DNA of 64,000 nucleotides, taken from assembly GCA_037833965.1 (NCBI GenBank), contig AP031351.1, positions 8,072,501 to 8,136,500 on the forward strand, written 5' to 3'. The position numbers and the translations under genes were made by a program. The stretch comes from Marchantia polymorpha subsp. ruderalis (Eukaryota > Streptophyta > Marchantiopsida > Marchantiales > Marchantiaceae). Below the pieces are notes generated by a model, which was given only the letters and a program-made list of their open reading frames with translations, did no database searches and was not told the origin of the DNA. Positions 30,769-42,170 of the stretch are shown here, piece after piece (position 1 is the stretch's first letter; the number at the start of each line of letters is the position of its first letter).

Positions 30769-31414
30769 GAGAAATTTGCTTGATGGTACCACTGCGGAAA
30801 GTAATTTGCTTGATGGGATCCTTCAGGTTTCATTTTACCCAATGGGTAAAATGAAACGATGCACTGTCATCCATGTTTTAATAACAACTAGAGAGAATGC
30901 AACGAGTCAACCACACCCGCGGACAGAGTGGACTTCGCCCTCCATCACACTCACTTGTTTTTATGTTGTCATTCTGTATCCAGCCACTCACCCAGGTGAC
31001 GAGCAAAGAAATGTTCATCTGGAGTTTATTTGTTCGCCACAAATGGGTGATCGCGAGACTTCAGCTCGGACCACTTTCCGGTACTAGCTCCTCGTCCCAT
31101 ACAGAGGGTTACAGAAGGAGGGTGCAGGTGGGAGGCAGCAGAGAAATCCGCGAATCGGTGGGATCCGAAGAAATGAAGAACAACAAATAGCACTTCCAGC
31201 AAAATCGATCTTTGACCTCGTGATAATCCACCAGATACTATAATCAGTGATTGATCTCTGATTATAATCCCCGCATTGTAACTAGTAGTAACCGTAATTA
31301 CAAGAACTATGTCCGACGGCACACCGTCGTTGGGGTTCCATCGGGTAAAACTAAACCTGAGGGGTCCCATCAAGCAAATTACTTTCCGCAGGGTTCCCAT
31401 CAAGCAAATCTCTC
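30769..31414 (-). mobile_element. Mutator-like miniature inverted-repeat element, copy 1
   Basis: The 646-bp element is flanked by a perfect 10-bp target duplication CACAAATTAG (30759-30768 and 31415-31424). Its ends are inverted repeats of roughly 80 bases beginning GAGAAATTTGCTTGATGG / GAGAGATTTGCTTGATGG, each containing the TTTGCTTGATGG unit twice. There is no transposase. Long terminal inverted repeats with a 9-11 bp duplication are typical of Mutator-like elements. It matches the element at 50387-51004 in inverse orientation. Its internal ORFs are repeat-derived and not considered genes. Confidence 0.85.
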
Positions 31415-31799
31415 CACAAATTAGTCATTGATAGTATTTGTATTGAATTATACAGTAAATTTTGATCTATTATCGAGTGTATGATCAAATGACTTTAAAA
31501 TAATACCTTAAGTTCAACCATTTTACCAAAAAACGGGTAACTTCACTGCAATCAGAACATAGGTTTCAAATGTTTGACGTAGACACAACATTCTTCTAGT
31601 TCGTTGTATCATCGTTAACAACATATGAACTAATATTTATGAAAACAAGTAAAAGATAAAGGATAATAGATCAAGCCCGGTATCCAAAGTATCAAAATGT
31701 TGAAAAACACAATACAAGCAAAAACCAAAAACAAGATAAAAGATCCCAAAGCTCAATTCCTAATTAGTGCCAAGTGCCAAAAACGGTAACTAATAATGT

Positions 31800-33650
31800 T
31801 TCTAATATAACAATCTAAATCAAAAGTAATTAACCGTGATAAATCATAGAAATTCTCCACATCTATATTATGAGCAAGCCTAATGTCTTCGTACTTAGAA
31901 AGTGTAACGAATACATGCTCTTCATACTTAATGTACCCACCTTCACATAATCTACAAATAGATTCACTCTTAGCAATATTAAACTAACATCTTTCTCTAT
32001 TCAAGCCTTTGAATCCACTTCTATATCTAGCAATAATATAACGTAAGCACGTAGAGATTCTTGTTCACAATAAACAAGCATAGGACTCACATGAAGTTGA
32101 TAAAATTGCATCTTGATGATGCGTTTGCTCCAAATAATGTTCAGAAATTTTTCATTTAGATGTTCGCGTAGTGCCATAGGTTGCAGGTCCCAATCGCGTT
32201 CTGTCACATTCTACCTCAAAGATCAAATCATCACATCCGCTAACCATCCTTTGGCACGTGTGGCATGCAAAGCTTGAAGAAAAAGGCGAGAAACATCAAG
32301 AGATTTCACACTTCTGATGTAAGTGATGGTGAAGTATAGAGCTTCAACCTCTATCTATAAACAACCAGTTTCAGCAAGAAGAATAGCATATGGAGTTTGG
32401 TTTTTCACACCCAATTCTTCTTTTAGAAATATCTTTTGCACCTTCTCCACACGCTTCCAACCTGTCTTCTTACAACCAAAGCCCCATACTTGGATTCCAT
32501 ATAGTACTACCGACAACACTAAACTTAGATGAGCTCTTCTACACCAATTTAAGAATGAATATAGAGCTTTGTAATCATTTTCTACTTTCTTTTGCACGCT
32601 ATGTGTACAACTGTAATTATTAGAAAAATCAATGCTTAGATATTTATAACTGTTCACATCTTCCAATTGTATATCATTGTAATTGAAATAGAACTTGAAT
32701 CTAGTGCCCACTACCATGACTTTAGACTTTTTTATATTTAACTCCATCTGATTATGGCTACAAAAGCTAATCAAAGTATATAATTATTTCTGTAAACTAA
32801 TTGCATCACGTGCAAGTAATATGATATTCATTAGCATACAAGAGAACTTTGATAACAAAGTTTTCAAGCTTAACACCTTCACTATCACATGCCTCCAACC
32901 ACTCTTTGATATCATATATAAAAACTCCAAATAGAGTAGGAAAGAGACTATAACTTTGAATCATTCCAATGATACTCATTAACTCTTCAGTTTGAAAAGT
33001 GTTGATCTTGGCCCAAATAAAGTGGTATTATAATGTGGCCACAGATGCTAGAAGATCTGATGGTACTCTAATGATTTGCAACCTTATCCATAAAAGCTCA
33101 CGAGGTATATTGTTTAAAGCTTTCTTAAAATTGATGAAGGCGCGAAACAAAACTTTTCCATTGCTCTTAGAATTCTCCCATCAAACACGGAAGACCAAGA
33201 TGTGGTCAATGGTGTTGTATGTAGGGCAAAAACTTCAAACCGCACTCACTTTTGATGAGATTATGTCCATGTACTCAACTTTGACTCCATCAATTTGCCA
33301 AACAACTTGGCAAAAACATTACCCACCATTATAGTGCGATAGTTTGTCACCAAGCCTTTCCTTCCTGATTTATAAATAGAAAAGATCTTTTGTAAAGACC
33401 AAGTTGAAGGAAAATTATACATAGAAGCATTCTCTAATGCTTTAGTGAGTATTGATCCAATAATATCTCCTTCTCATTTAAAAAGTTCAATAGAGATTTC
33501 ATCCAAATACTTTGATTTACCATTTGCTAAATTTTTGACTTGAATTAATACCAGGTCTATGTACATTAGGCATTCTAAAAATAGATGCTTAATATCCCTA
33601 ATATTAAATGTCTTGAATACCTAATCTTCAAAAAACTTTCATGAACATTC
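31800..33650 (-). mobile_element. Decayed LINE (non-LTR retrotransposon) reverse transcriptase fragment
   Basis: Read on the minus strand from high to low coordinates, broken frames give the finger-region block NYRTIMVGNVFAKLFGKLME, then SLFPTLFGVFIYDIKEWLEA and LLYANEY near the active-site region, then MELNIKKSKVMVVG and YKYLSIDF (32355-32774), and finally a C-terminal zinc-finger-like CRLCEGGYIKYEEHV. This order is that of LINE ORF2 proteins. No endonuclease domain was seen, and stops and frame changes are frequent, so it is a 5'-truncated, dead copy. The boundaries are approximate. Confidence 0.75.
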
Positions 33651-33689
33651 AACGGAGGAAAGAAATTTTTCTCGAACATTCAACGCAGG

Positions 33690-34465
33690 AAAGAAGAGGA
33701 GTCGCTTTGCTCGCGTGCTCCGTTTGAAGTGGACGTTAACTGAGGTGTGGACAACTTTGAGGATTTACTATAAACCCGTAGATTTACCAATTCTTTGCTT
33801 GTTTTTGATCTCAAAATTCAATGTTTTCTTTCTTCACTGTACTTATGTACAATAACTTTTTTGACGTTGCAGGAAGAGCAACCCAACGTTCGAAGCAATC
33901 GTAGAATTTGTCACACAACTATAGCTTCTGTCTATACGGCGGAAGTCCAAAGGAGAGGAGGCTTGGAAGAATCCAACAGGCGGCTCAGTGTGTCTCAATC
34001 ACATGTGAGATTTAGAAGAAAGTATGTGATTGAAAAATATTCCTCGTTTGTTTGCAACCAACCAAAGAATGCATTGAATGTTTTTCTCTTCATGTACACA
34101 ATCTTATCTAGAAGGTAGTGTGTTTTTGTGTGTAGCTTTTGGACAACTATTTTTCTCGTATTGATTATGTTAAGACAGCCCTTCGAGACCAAGCTCAACC
34201 TCTTCAATTTCACGTGACTCACATTTTTGACTATGCATTTTTTCTGAAGGTTTTGGAGCCCTTGCTTCTAAAATTGTGATTTGTTATAACTCGTTAGAAG
34301 ATTGCTTAAGATCAAATATAAAAGAAAAAGATGTATAAGAAACTATCTGAACGCATGAAAGAAGAGAAGTTGCTTCGTTTGTGTGCTCCGTTTGAAGTGG
34401 GCGTTAACTGATGTGTGGACAACTTTGAGTACTAACTATACACCCGTAGATTTACCAATTCTTTT
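33690..34465. repeat. Pair of about 110-bp direct repeats flanking 570 bp of unassigned DNA
   Basis: The sequences at about 33690-33800 and 34368-34465 are similar along their length (both include TGCTCCGTTTGAAGTGG and CCCGTAGATTTACCAATTCTTT). They lie in the same orientation about 680 bases apart. Between them an open frame (33795-34118) contains EEQPNVRSNRRICHT after an acceptor-like TTGCAG, but no family is recognised. The arrangement could be a segmental duplication or remnants of a terminal-repeat element. Confidence 0.6.
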
Positions 34466-36466
34466 TTTTTTTAAGGAATATAAAAGTGAACCAGACCAGT
34501 GCTAGAGAGTGGTGATTTAATCTTTTTCTCGTGAATCTTGATTTCCAACAAGAGGTGGAATCTGCCAAGAAGTCAATAGGCTTACTAGGAGCGTCTTTCA
34601 TTCATGGTTGGAATAGCAAAACGGTCGAACGCGGTGCCGACGCGCATGACACCTTTCAATTCGTCGCATCAACTAGAATATGGTCTTCAGATTTCAAACG
34701 AGGTTTTGTCACGAGTTGAATCATTGTAGTTGCATGCAGATTCTATACAATCTTTGGTTGGGAGAGCAAAATTGGTGCAAAACGTCAAAAAGCTACCACG
34801 AAGAAGACGTTTGGTCAAGCATTTCGTCTTGAAAACTACCGCATACATCTCAAAAGCGAGCACTCGATTTGTTGGGAAGAGTATCAATCACTCTGTACAG
34901 AAAGTAAGATTACTTACTTTGACATTGATGTCACATCTTGACAAGGATACTGACCATGTAATCTACAACATTGAGAAAAGCATAGTTGAGATTATCATAG
35001 TAGAAATGTTATGGTATCTCAAAGATTTTGAAGGCCAAAACTATGAGATCGCAATGCGTGTATTCATGCTAGATACTCACACATGAAACTATTTCGTGAT
35101 TATCAAAACCCCAAGGGTGTACCAACTTGCAATTAAATATATTGGCATTGGTATTAGTTTCAGACAGACTGCATTGGCGCTTCAGGCAACCAAGGAAGTT
35201 GCTATGGTCTCCAAGCTAGGTGAGATGAATGATTTGAAAATTGCTACATTTGTACGCGTATAATGCAATGCCAATTTTCAAATTATTTCCAATATCTTAC
35301 GCATGGTGTGCGCATTCTCAATCGTTCTAGATGTTTCAACTTGCATGGGTACTTCATACATAGATATTTGTGCTCGTTTTGTTTGGCGACGCCAGCTTTA
35401 TAATTTGCATCTTATATCTATTTTGTTTTACGGATGTCATACGCGTTTGTCACAGTTTGAAGTTTTGTGCAAATTATTTGATGTGCACTTTCCCAGCTGA
35501 CTAGTCATGTTGCAGGTGTTATTACACGTCTTCAACAATGTTCATTGGAAGGATTCATCCGTGTCTGGTGTATTCTTCATCAATTGGACATTCCGCTACA
35601 GGAGGCATACTTGAAGCTAGATGGGGGTGCATGGTTTGCGACACTAGTATCTATGATCTCGCACCTGCGTTGACAACAGAAGCTTATTTCCATGATGAAA
35701 TCAACTTGTCCCAAGACATCTACAACTAGATGACATGCCATGTTTAGTGCTATAAGTTGGCTCGATGATCATCATCATGAAATCAGTGCACATTATCTTG
35801 AAATTCTAGTGAGTTCTTCTCGGCGCGCATCTCAACCTGAAAGTGATACAGTGGAATCTGTCTAAAATAATACTCTTGAGAATTCCCCTAATTGATTTAT
35901 GAAGATTATTAGTTTACGGAGAGTGATGTCCGGCGCCTTGTATTCTTGTCAGAAACTCGCAAGGCACGCACCCCTCCACCACACAGACCACAACTACCAA
36001 CCAAACACACCTTGCAGCACCAAACACGATCAGCAATCCGCCAAATCGCAACTGCTCTCAACATGCCGCTATAGGGAGTGAAGCACACTACAATGTCGGA
36101 TAAGATCCGCATTGACCTTTGCAAGCATCACGTTGCAAATCCTAAGCTGACACAGAAACAACTTGTCAGCTGGCTCCAGCAAAAGCACGACGTTAAAGTC
36201 AGCCAAGGCATAGTCTCCAACACGCTCAACCGGTTGGTAGAGCTGCCCCAGCTTGACCAAGAGGTTGCAAACCAGAACAGCAAACGTCAGCGTTCAGTCA
36301 AGTATCCCATGATGGAAGACGCACTCGTCGCTTGGTTCCACAGCCATCAAGACCACGTCAACCTGAGCGGTGAACTCGTGTGTGAAGCTGCTCAACAGAT
36401 GCTCGACAAGCTCTATTCCGACCATGACCGTAGCTTCAAGTATTCCAATGGCTGACTGGAGGCGTT

Positions 36467-39400
36467 GTGGTGCCTAGTTTTTTTGTTTTCTTTAAAAATC
36501 AACAAAACTAAAATATATTTGTGTAGAAAGTAGCCGTATGAGTTAGAATGAGTAGCTTTTGAGGAGTTATGATAGGATTAGTTAGTATTTGCCTACTGCC
36601 AAAGATCTTCAGGTCTTCGGATCTTTGGCTCAACCTTTTCTGGACAGTGCAAGAGCTGCGTCTTCGGCAAAGACATTGAAATCAATTTGAATTGCGCAAC
36701 GGGCCGCACGACGTTTGCACACGTCAAGAATTCTATTGGGCGCGGGAGGAGGCAATGGTAGGGCTTCAAGGGTAAGGGCATTATGAGGAGCATTAGTGCC
36801 GACATTGCAATATTGAGCAAGAACGAGCGAGAGTGAGAGAGAGCGTAATCGACCGACCTTGCTAGCAGCGAAGACGCGAATTGGAGACATGGCGCCGCCC
36901 AAGAAGAGTGACAAGGTGTGGAAATTGGTCCCCTTGAAGGTGCTCTACGAGGAATTACGACCCTTCAGGTGCGAGCTGAGCGAATTGCGTTTCAATTTCC
37001 TTTTGTGGAACTGGAATTGCATCTCGGTGAGTATCTGCAAGGAGATTATGGATAAGAACGAGACCGAGGGCGAGGATCTCGGAGATAATCCCATGCTGTG
37101 GACGATTGAAATTTGGGCGAAGGTGATGGGACTGTGCGCAGGTAGCGATGAGGATATCTTGTTCGAGAAGAGTAGCGTGATACTTACGCGCACAGAAGAA
37201 TAATCTTACAGGCCACTCTTGAATTCCGGGAGGCAAGGGACGAATGGATGGAAGACCGCCGACTACCAGGATCCGAAGAGACGGGCGATTGCACTGGGGA
37301 TTATGCATATCTTGCGACCGGCGCGCACGACGTATGTGACGGCTTGACAAGTAGGGTTCTTCGAGCGAATCTTGAATGGACAGAGAGTACATTGGGCAAG
37401 AATCTTTTACGATCTTGTATGGGTGAATGCGAGCTCATGGAGGACCGGACCGTTGGTCAATCATCTGACTTCCTTCCTTGTGAATTTCTATCGAGGCATG
37501 GATTTGCTTACAAGGGAAGAGGAGAAGCGATTTCCGAGGGAACGGGAAATCTTGACAGCTGAGTCAAGTGAAGGAACCAAAAACAATAACCGTCGACTTT
37601 CGTGGACGTTCTGCCAAATCGGGAGAGGCCAAAACGGCGATTGGCGAAGAGAAGAAAAGTGGTGAGTGATGACGAGGGAGATTTGGCGCTAGAGATCAAA
37701 AGAGCGGAAACGGAGGTAGAAGTAATCAGGCAGTCGAGAACTCGCGCGAGATCAAAGAGGAAGGCGAGTTGAGGATTGATGGTAACTAAAATATCGGATA
37801 ATAGCTTGGAAAAGACAGTTGCCCCAAGTGTGAGTACACCCGAAGTCGCAGTTGGCGAGTCGACACAGCCTATGAAGATCGAAGGACCTTCGGGGGTACT
37901 AACTGAAGTTTCAGGAGATGTACCGGTGGAACCTTTGAAGGAGGGAACGGAGATGGTAAGTCCGAATTCTTTGTATTCGGAGCGGACACGGTCTGTGGGG
38001 AGTGAGGAAGTACTTCAACCGAAGACAAGCGAAGAATTGGTGAAGGAGCTTACACTAAGTGACGAAATACTTGAGCAGGTTGTTGCGCAGGTTGGAGGTT
38101 TCGCTACTGAAATATCTGGACATGAAGAGAGAGAAGTATGTTGTGTCCAAGGAGGTAGGATTCTATGTAGAGATGGTGAGGAATAGGACGCCGCTCAAGA
38201 GAGCAGTAGCGGTGAAGAGGGAGTGAGATTCCGCGACTAAGATGTCACGGGAGCGAGCTGCAATCTTGTTAGCCGAGTGCGCGGCAGCGAAGGCGGCAGT
38301 GAAGGAGCGAGAATCTCAGCATCGGGAGAAGGAGATCGAGTGCAAAGTGCTGCAATTGAATTCATCGAAGTAATCCGGACGGTGTGCAGAGTTAGACGGA
38401 ACTTGAGCTGGACTTCATGTCTCTAACGAGAATGGGCAGAAGATGACAACGGATTTGCTCACGAGGTTCGAGAAATCCAGAGAAGCGTATGATGAGGCAG
38501 TCAAACGATCGGAGCGACTAAACACAACAGCGGAGAAGCAAGAGAAGAAGCATGTCGAAGAACTTGCTAAGTTGGAGGCCCGAAGAGCCGAAGAAGTTCG
38601 TATCACCAAAGAACTTCGGGGGAAGATTGCAGAGGCGAAGACGGCGGAAGAAGATCTTCGTAGCAAGATTGCGGAGATTGCGGGGAAGTGCGAGATGGAA
38701 TTCCGACGTGTGGAGGAGCTATCAACGAGTCTGGCGGAGGGAGTCCGGAAGCATGAAGAGGAGTTGGCGAATTGGCCAAGAAATTGGCAAATTGCGAATC
38801 GGCAAAGTCTTCGGAGGTCGAATGTAAATTGAAGGTTGAATCGGAATGTCGACGGTTGTGGGAGCAGTTAGGCAAAGCAGACATGAGATCGCAAGAGTCG
38901 CAAAGGAGAATGGAGAAGGCAGAGGAGGCCTACCGTCAGCTACGGTCAACCGACGAGTTGAAGTTGCGTCTAGAGAAGTGTCTGAACGGATTTGCGATGT
39001 GAGGATTGCAAACGGTGACGTGGCTGAAGCTAGATTCGCTTGAGCACTTTGATAAACAGAAGCTATTTTGACTGGCTGAATTAAGGTATTAGTTTTTGTT
39101 TGATTAGAAAATAAAGATTGCATTTTTTTCAAAGCAACGGTTGATGAGCACCAAGATTCAATGGATCCGTATGATACAAACAAATTGTAGAGTTAGATAA
39201 TTCGTTTGTATCGTTTGTATTTGTATTCGTTTGTAAAATATTCCAAAGTTGCCATTGTGAATAAAGAGGCCCAAGGCTCTTTCCTTGGAGGGCTTTTCTA
39301 TCAATTGGCTTGTTTTGACTATAAACCTGCGTCCACTGCGTGTCTGTGTGCTAGTGTGTGATCCAGACATCGAGCACAGTGCGTTCCTGTTTGTCAAAGT

Positions 39401-39795
39401 TACCGCATTGGAAGTTGTGAGTATTCAGCTTGAATGTTATGAGTAGCCGAGTGTTCCTTGGAATTTAAGCAAATTCAAGTCTGGGTATTCGGGTCATTGT
39501 GTCGGGATGTACGCAATACTGGAAAATTCTCCCCCTTGAATATGAGTGTGGGGTCGCAAGCGATTCCCACAAGTGTTGATTGGAAAAGTTTCAAGTTGTG
39601 AGTGTGATTACGCACTACTTTGCGGATCTTTGGCTCTAGCTGGGTAGTGTCTTCTTGAAGTGGCATTGGCCTAAGAAGTAAAACTCCTTGATAGAATGCT
39701 AATATGTGACAAATCGTGACTTTTGTGGTTGTTTCTATCCTCGTGGAATCAGATCTGTACCATTATGCTCCATTTTGATATTTGTCTGTCATTAC
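36467..39795 (+). mobile_element. 3.3-kb insertion inside the pogo transposase, with 7-bp flanking repeat
   Basis: The transposase sequence breaks after NG-stop-LEA and resumes with AFKKRHN; both edges carry AGGCGTT (36460-36466 and 39796-39802), consistent with a 7-bp target duplication. The inserted DNA carries the coiled-coil family pseudogene and about 400-750 bp of flank on each side. Its ends (GTGGTGCC... and ...TCATTAC) show only weak inverse similarity, and there is no poly(A), long terminal repeat or transposase that I recognise. The right edge also looks like a splice acceptor (ATTACAG), so insertion within an intron is the alternative reading. Confidence 0.6.
36890..39043 (+). pseudogene. 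Pseudogene of a multicopy liverwort-type protein (N-terminal globular part plus long coiled coil)
   Basis: Start MAPPKKSDKVWKLVPLKV at 36890; an intact frame runs to 37203, then a one-base frameshift, a stop replacing Trp at about 37347, and further frame changes. Successive parts: helical N-terminal region (DPKRRAIALGIMHILRPA, RVHWARIFYDLVWVNAS, FYRGMDLLTREEEKRFP), basic linker, an acidic Ser/Pro/Glu-rich middle (37776-38186), and a K/E/R-rich coiled coil (38221-39000) with LARFEKSREAYDEAV-like heptads. I recall such proteins, distantly like plant mobile-domain proteins, as a large family in Marchantia; that recollection cannot be checked here. The function is unknown. Several lesions make this copy non-coding. 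Confidence 0.6.
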
Positions 39796-42170
39796 AGGCG
39801 TTCAAGAAGCGCCACAACATCCACTCGCACCGGCGCTTTAGAGAGAGTGGCAGCGTGAACAAGCAAATCATCGATAAAAGCCTTCCTCGTCTTCATGAAA
39901 CGTTGGATAAGTTCGAGTGGAAAGATATCTACAACATGGAGTAGACTGGCCTCTTTTTTTGAATGCAGGTATTTTTTATGTTCATCAAATTTCTTGGTTT
40001 GTAGACGACGTGATTCAAATCTAACACACTGCCCAACATCAGGCGGACAATTTTCTTGCCACACGGCAACTAGAGGGTCTGAAGCAGAACAAGGAACGCA
40101 TCACTATGGCGGTCCGCTGCAATGGTGATGGCGACAAGCTTCCGCTCTGGATCATCGGGATGTAAGCCCAATCTGAGGTGCTTCAAAAATGTCAACCGTG
40201 GAAATCTTGGTTGCACCTACCAAAACAATTCAAAAGCTTGGATGGCGCAACTAATCTTCCTTGAATGACTTTGACCGGCAAGACTTTGACCGGCAAATGA
40301 CTTAACCAAAAAGTTATGTTGATTCTCGAAAACTGTAGCGTCCACGTTCAGGTTGACGAGCTTCCCAAATGGATCACACTTTGCAACACAACCATTTTCT
40401 ACCTCCCACCGAACACAACGTCAAAGATCCAACGTTGCGACCAAGTAATCATCCGCAACTTCAAGGCCTACTACCGCCAAAGTTTCAACCGCCTGCTTCT
40501 GCAGCGTCTGAATGACAAGGTTGAGCAGCCTGAGAAGATCGATGTTCTTCAAGCCATTCCGATGGTAGTGCCTGCATGATCTACGGACATCAAGCCTACA
40601 ACAATCCACAACTGCTTCTGCCATTGCAAGATTCGGTCAGAGGGAACCGATGCCATCCCAATTAACGAGAACGAGCTCTTGGATCAAGCTGTCATGGAAG
40701 AACTGGAGTAGCAAATTTGCCAGTTCCGTTATCTCAACCCAATGGACATCTGCAACCTGTTGAAATACCCCGTAGAAGACGAGATTGCGTACATCCAGAA
40801 TGTTGATGATGTCATCAACGATCATCTTAGCAACGAAGCAGACGATGGCGGCAATGCAGACGATGACAGCCAGGAGCAATCGAGGATCAGTCTCACCGAG
40901 GCTCAGAAGATGCTTCAGACGCTTCAACTGTTTAGGATGCAACATGAAGCAGATTCTCAAAACTTCCTTCCGTCACTTCAACGCATGAAGTATATCATCA
41001 GCAAGATTTGTGTCAACCAGATGGTCTAGAAGTACATTCGTCAGTTCTTCAACAATTCGTACAATTGATGAATACTGATCCGTCACAATTACGTAGGATT
41101 TTTTTGTTCGTATGTAGGAAAAAAAAATATATATTTTTTAGAGACCGCCAATTTCAATTAATAATCAAATTACGGAGGAATATTAATTTATGTATGGGCC
41201 GGGGCGCAGGACCGGCAAATCTGATTGATTAATGGAGGTTTTTAATTTGGGGAGTATTATTTTAGACAGGTTTACTGTATTTGGTGGGTTCTTAATGTTG
41301 TCATAAGGAGCATCACAAGTGCTATACATACGACGGTGATGCGACTGTAAGGTCATCGGTTGACGCTTAGGCAACAACAAACATATGTTGAACTATTAAT
41401 TGGTGAGTAACTGCTCAAGATCAGTGCAATTCGCAATTCCAACTTTGAAAATGTGGACGAATTCGCTTATGTCATCCGCAACAATTGGACAGCTTCCTAT
41501 ATTGACATCACTGGCTTTATTGAAGATCTTGGGCATTTTGCTTTGACTATAATCAACAATTTTGAGTGAACCAATTCGGTAAGTATTTTTTTGGAATGTT
41601 GCGTTTCTTATATTTGATATTGTTGATGGCTTTATGGAGTGTATAGCATTGCAAGATGAACGCGGGTCAAGCAGCGATATGGACAGTCCACCTGTGTATT
41701 CATTTGAATTAGTGAAACTTAAAGGTCGTGATATTAGCCGTCTCATTATCCAAAAGAAGTCTCGTCTTGATTGTAGTTGGTCTCCCTCTGCAATTGACAA
41801 AATTGGCTTTCAATTTATAGAGCTTTGTATCATGTACAAAAATGTCTCAGCTTGTAGAGAAGTCATAGATACTTGTGATGATCAGTGCTCATTTGACGAT
41901 GCGTGATCACTCTCATGTTTATCAGGCCGTTTCAATTTTTTTAGAAGATTTTGTCGGTGGACTAGGTTCACCGTTTCTATATAGAGCTCCTATCGAGAGT
42001 GACTTCTCAATGTTGAAATTCAGGAAGGATGTTTTTACAATGTCATTGACAGATTTTTCTCTAGAATGATTTCTCCAATGTAAATAGTATGATTTGTTGC
42101 GCACCTTGAAGCAATAAAACTGAAAGATTATGCTTACTGAAAGAGAATTCATGCTTCAGAGCTTGCTGAA

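Larger units (their letters stand above)
36078..41029 (+). pseudogene. pogo/Tigger transposase pseudogene (CENP-B HTH plus DDE)
   Basis: The first part (36078-36455) gives a CENP-B-like helix-turn-helix (KLTQKQLVSWLQQKH) and the start of the second one (SVKYPMMEDALVAWF ... FKYSNG). After the insertion, 39796 onward continues exactly in place: AFKKRHNIHSHRRF. The catalytic region reads WKDIYNME-stop-TGLFF, where families have MDETGL; LILENCSVH, with Glu where the second catalytic Asp normally stands; and TSKIQRCDQVIIRNFK, with the third Asp kept. An intron-like GT...AG stretch at about 39969-40042 separates Met-Gln from ADNFLATRQL. Other stops occur at 36455, after NME, near 40164 and at 40577-40579. 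The tail to 41029 is acidic. It is dead by several lesions. Confidence 0.85.
35849..41277 (+). mobile_element. pogo/Tigger-type DNA transposon interrupted by a 3.3-kb insertion
   Basis: Ends are inverted repeats beginning CAGTGGAATCTGTCTAAAAT on the left and (complement) CAGTAAACCTGTCTAAAAT on the right, each flanked by TA (35847-35848 and 41278-41279), the pogo/Tc1-mariner target. Removing the inner insertion and one repeat leaves about 2.1 kb, a usual size. It carries one transposase split by the insertion. It sits inside the second hAT-type element, so it is the younger of those two. Confidence 0.88.
34530..42170 (+). mobile_element. Second hAT-type element, decayed, split by a pogo insertion
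   Basis: Left part (about 34720-35840): broken frames include the zinc-finger block KIGAKRQKATTKKTFGQAF followed by RLENYRIHLKSEH, then SFRQTALALQATKEVAM and FQIISNILRMVCAF, which parallel the hAT transposase at 18.5-20.7 kb. Right part (41290-42110): fragments including NFENVDEFAYVIRNNW and the hAT C-terminal IESDFSMLKFRKDVF, equivalent to VESDFSIIKW in the first element. The two halves are separated by the pogo element 35849-41277. Many stops show it is dead. I could not find its terminal repeats, so the ends are approximate. Confidence 0.72.

Noticed and set aside
30776-31403. ORFs of 97-125 codons on both strands
   Set aside because: They lie wholly inside the miniature transposon, are mirrored at 50350-50997, and have no transposase motifs.
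32355-32774. Candidate single-exon host gene on the minus strand
   Set aside because: The sequence is the middle of a LINE reverse transcriptase continuing in other frames on both sides.
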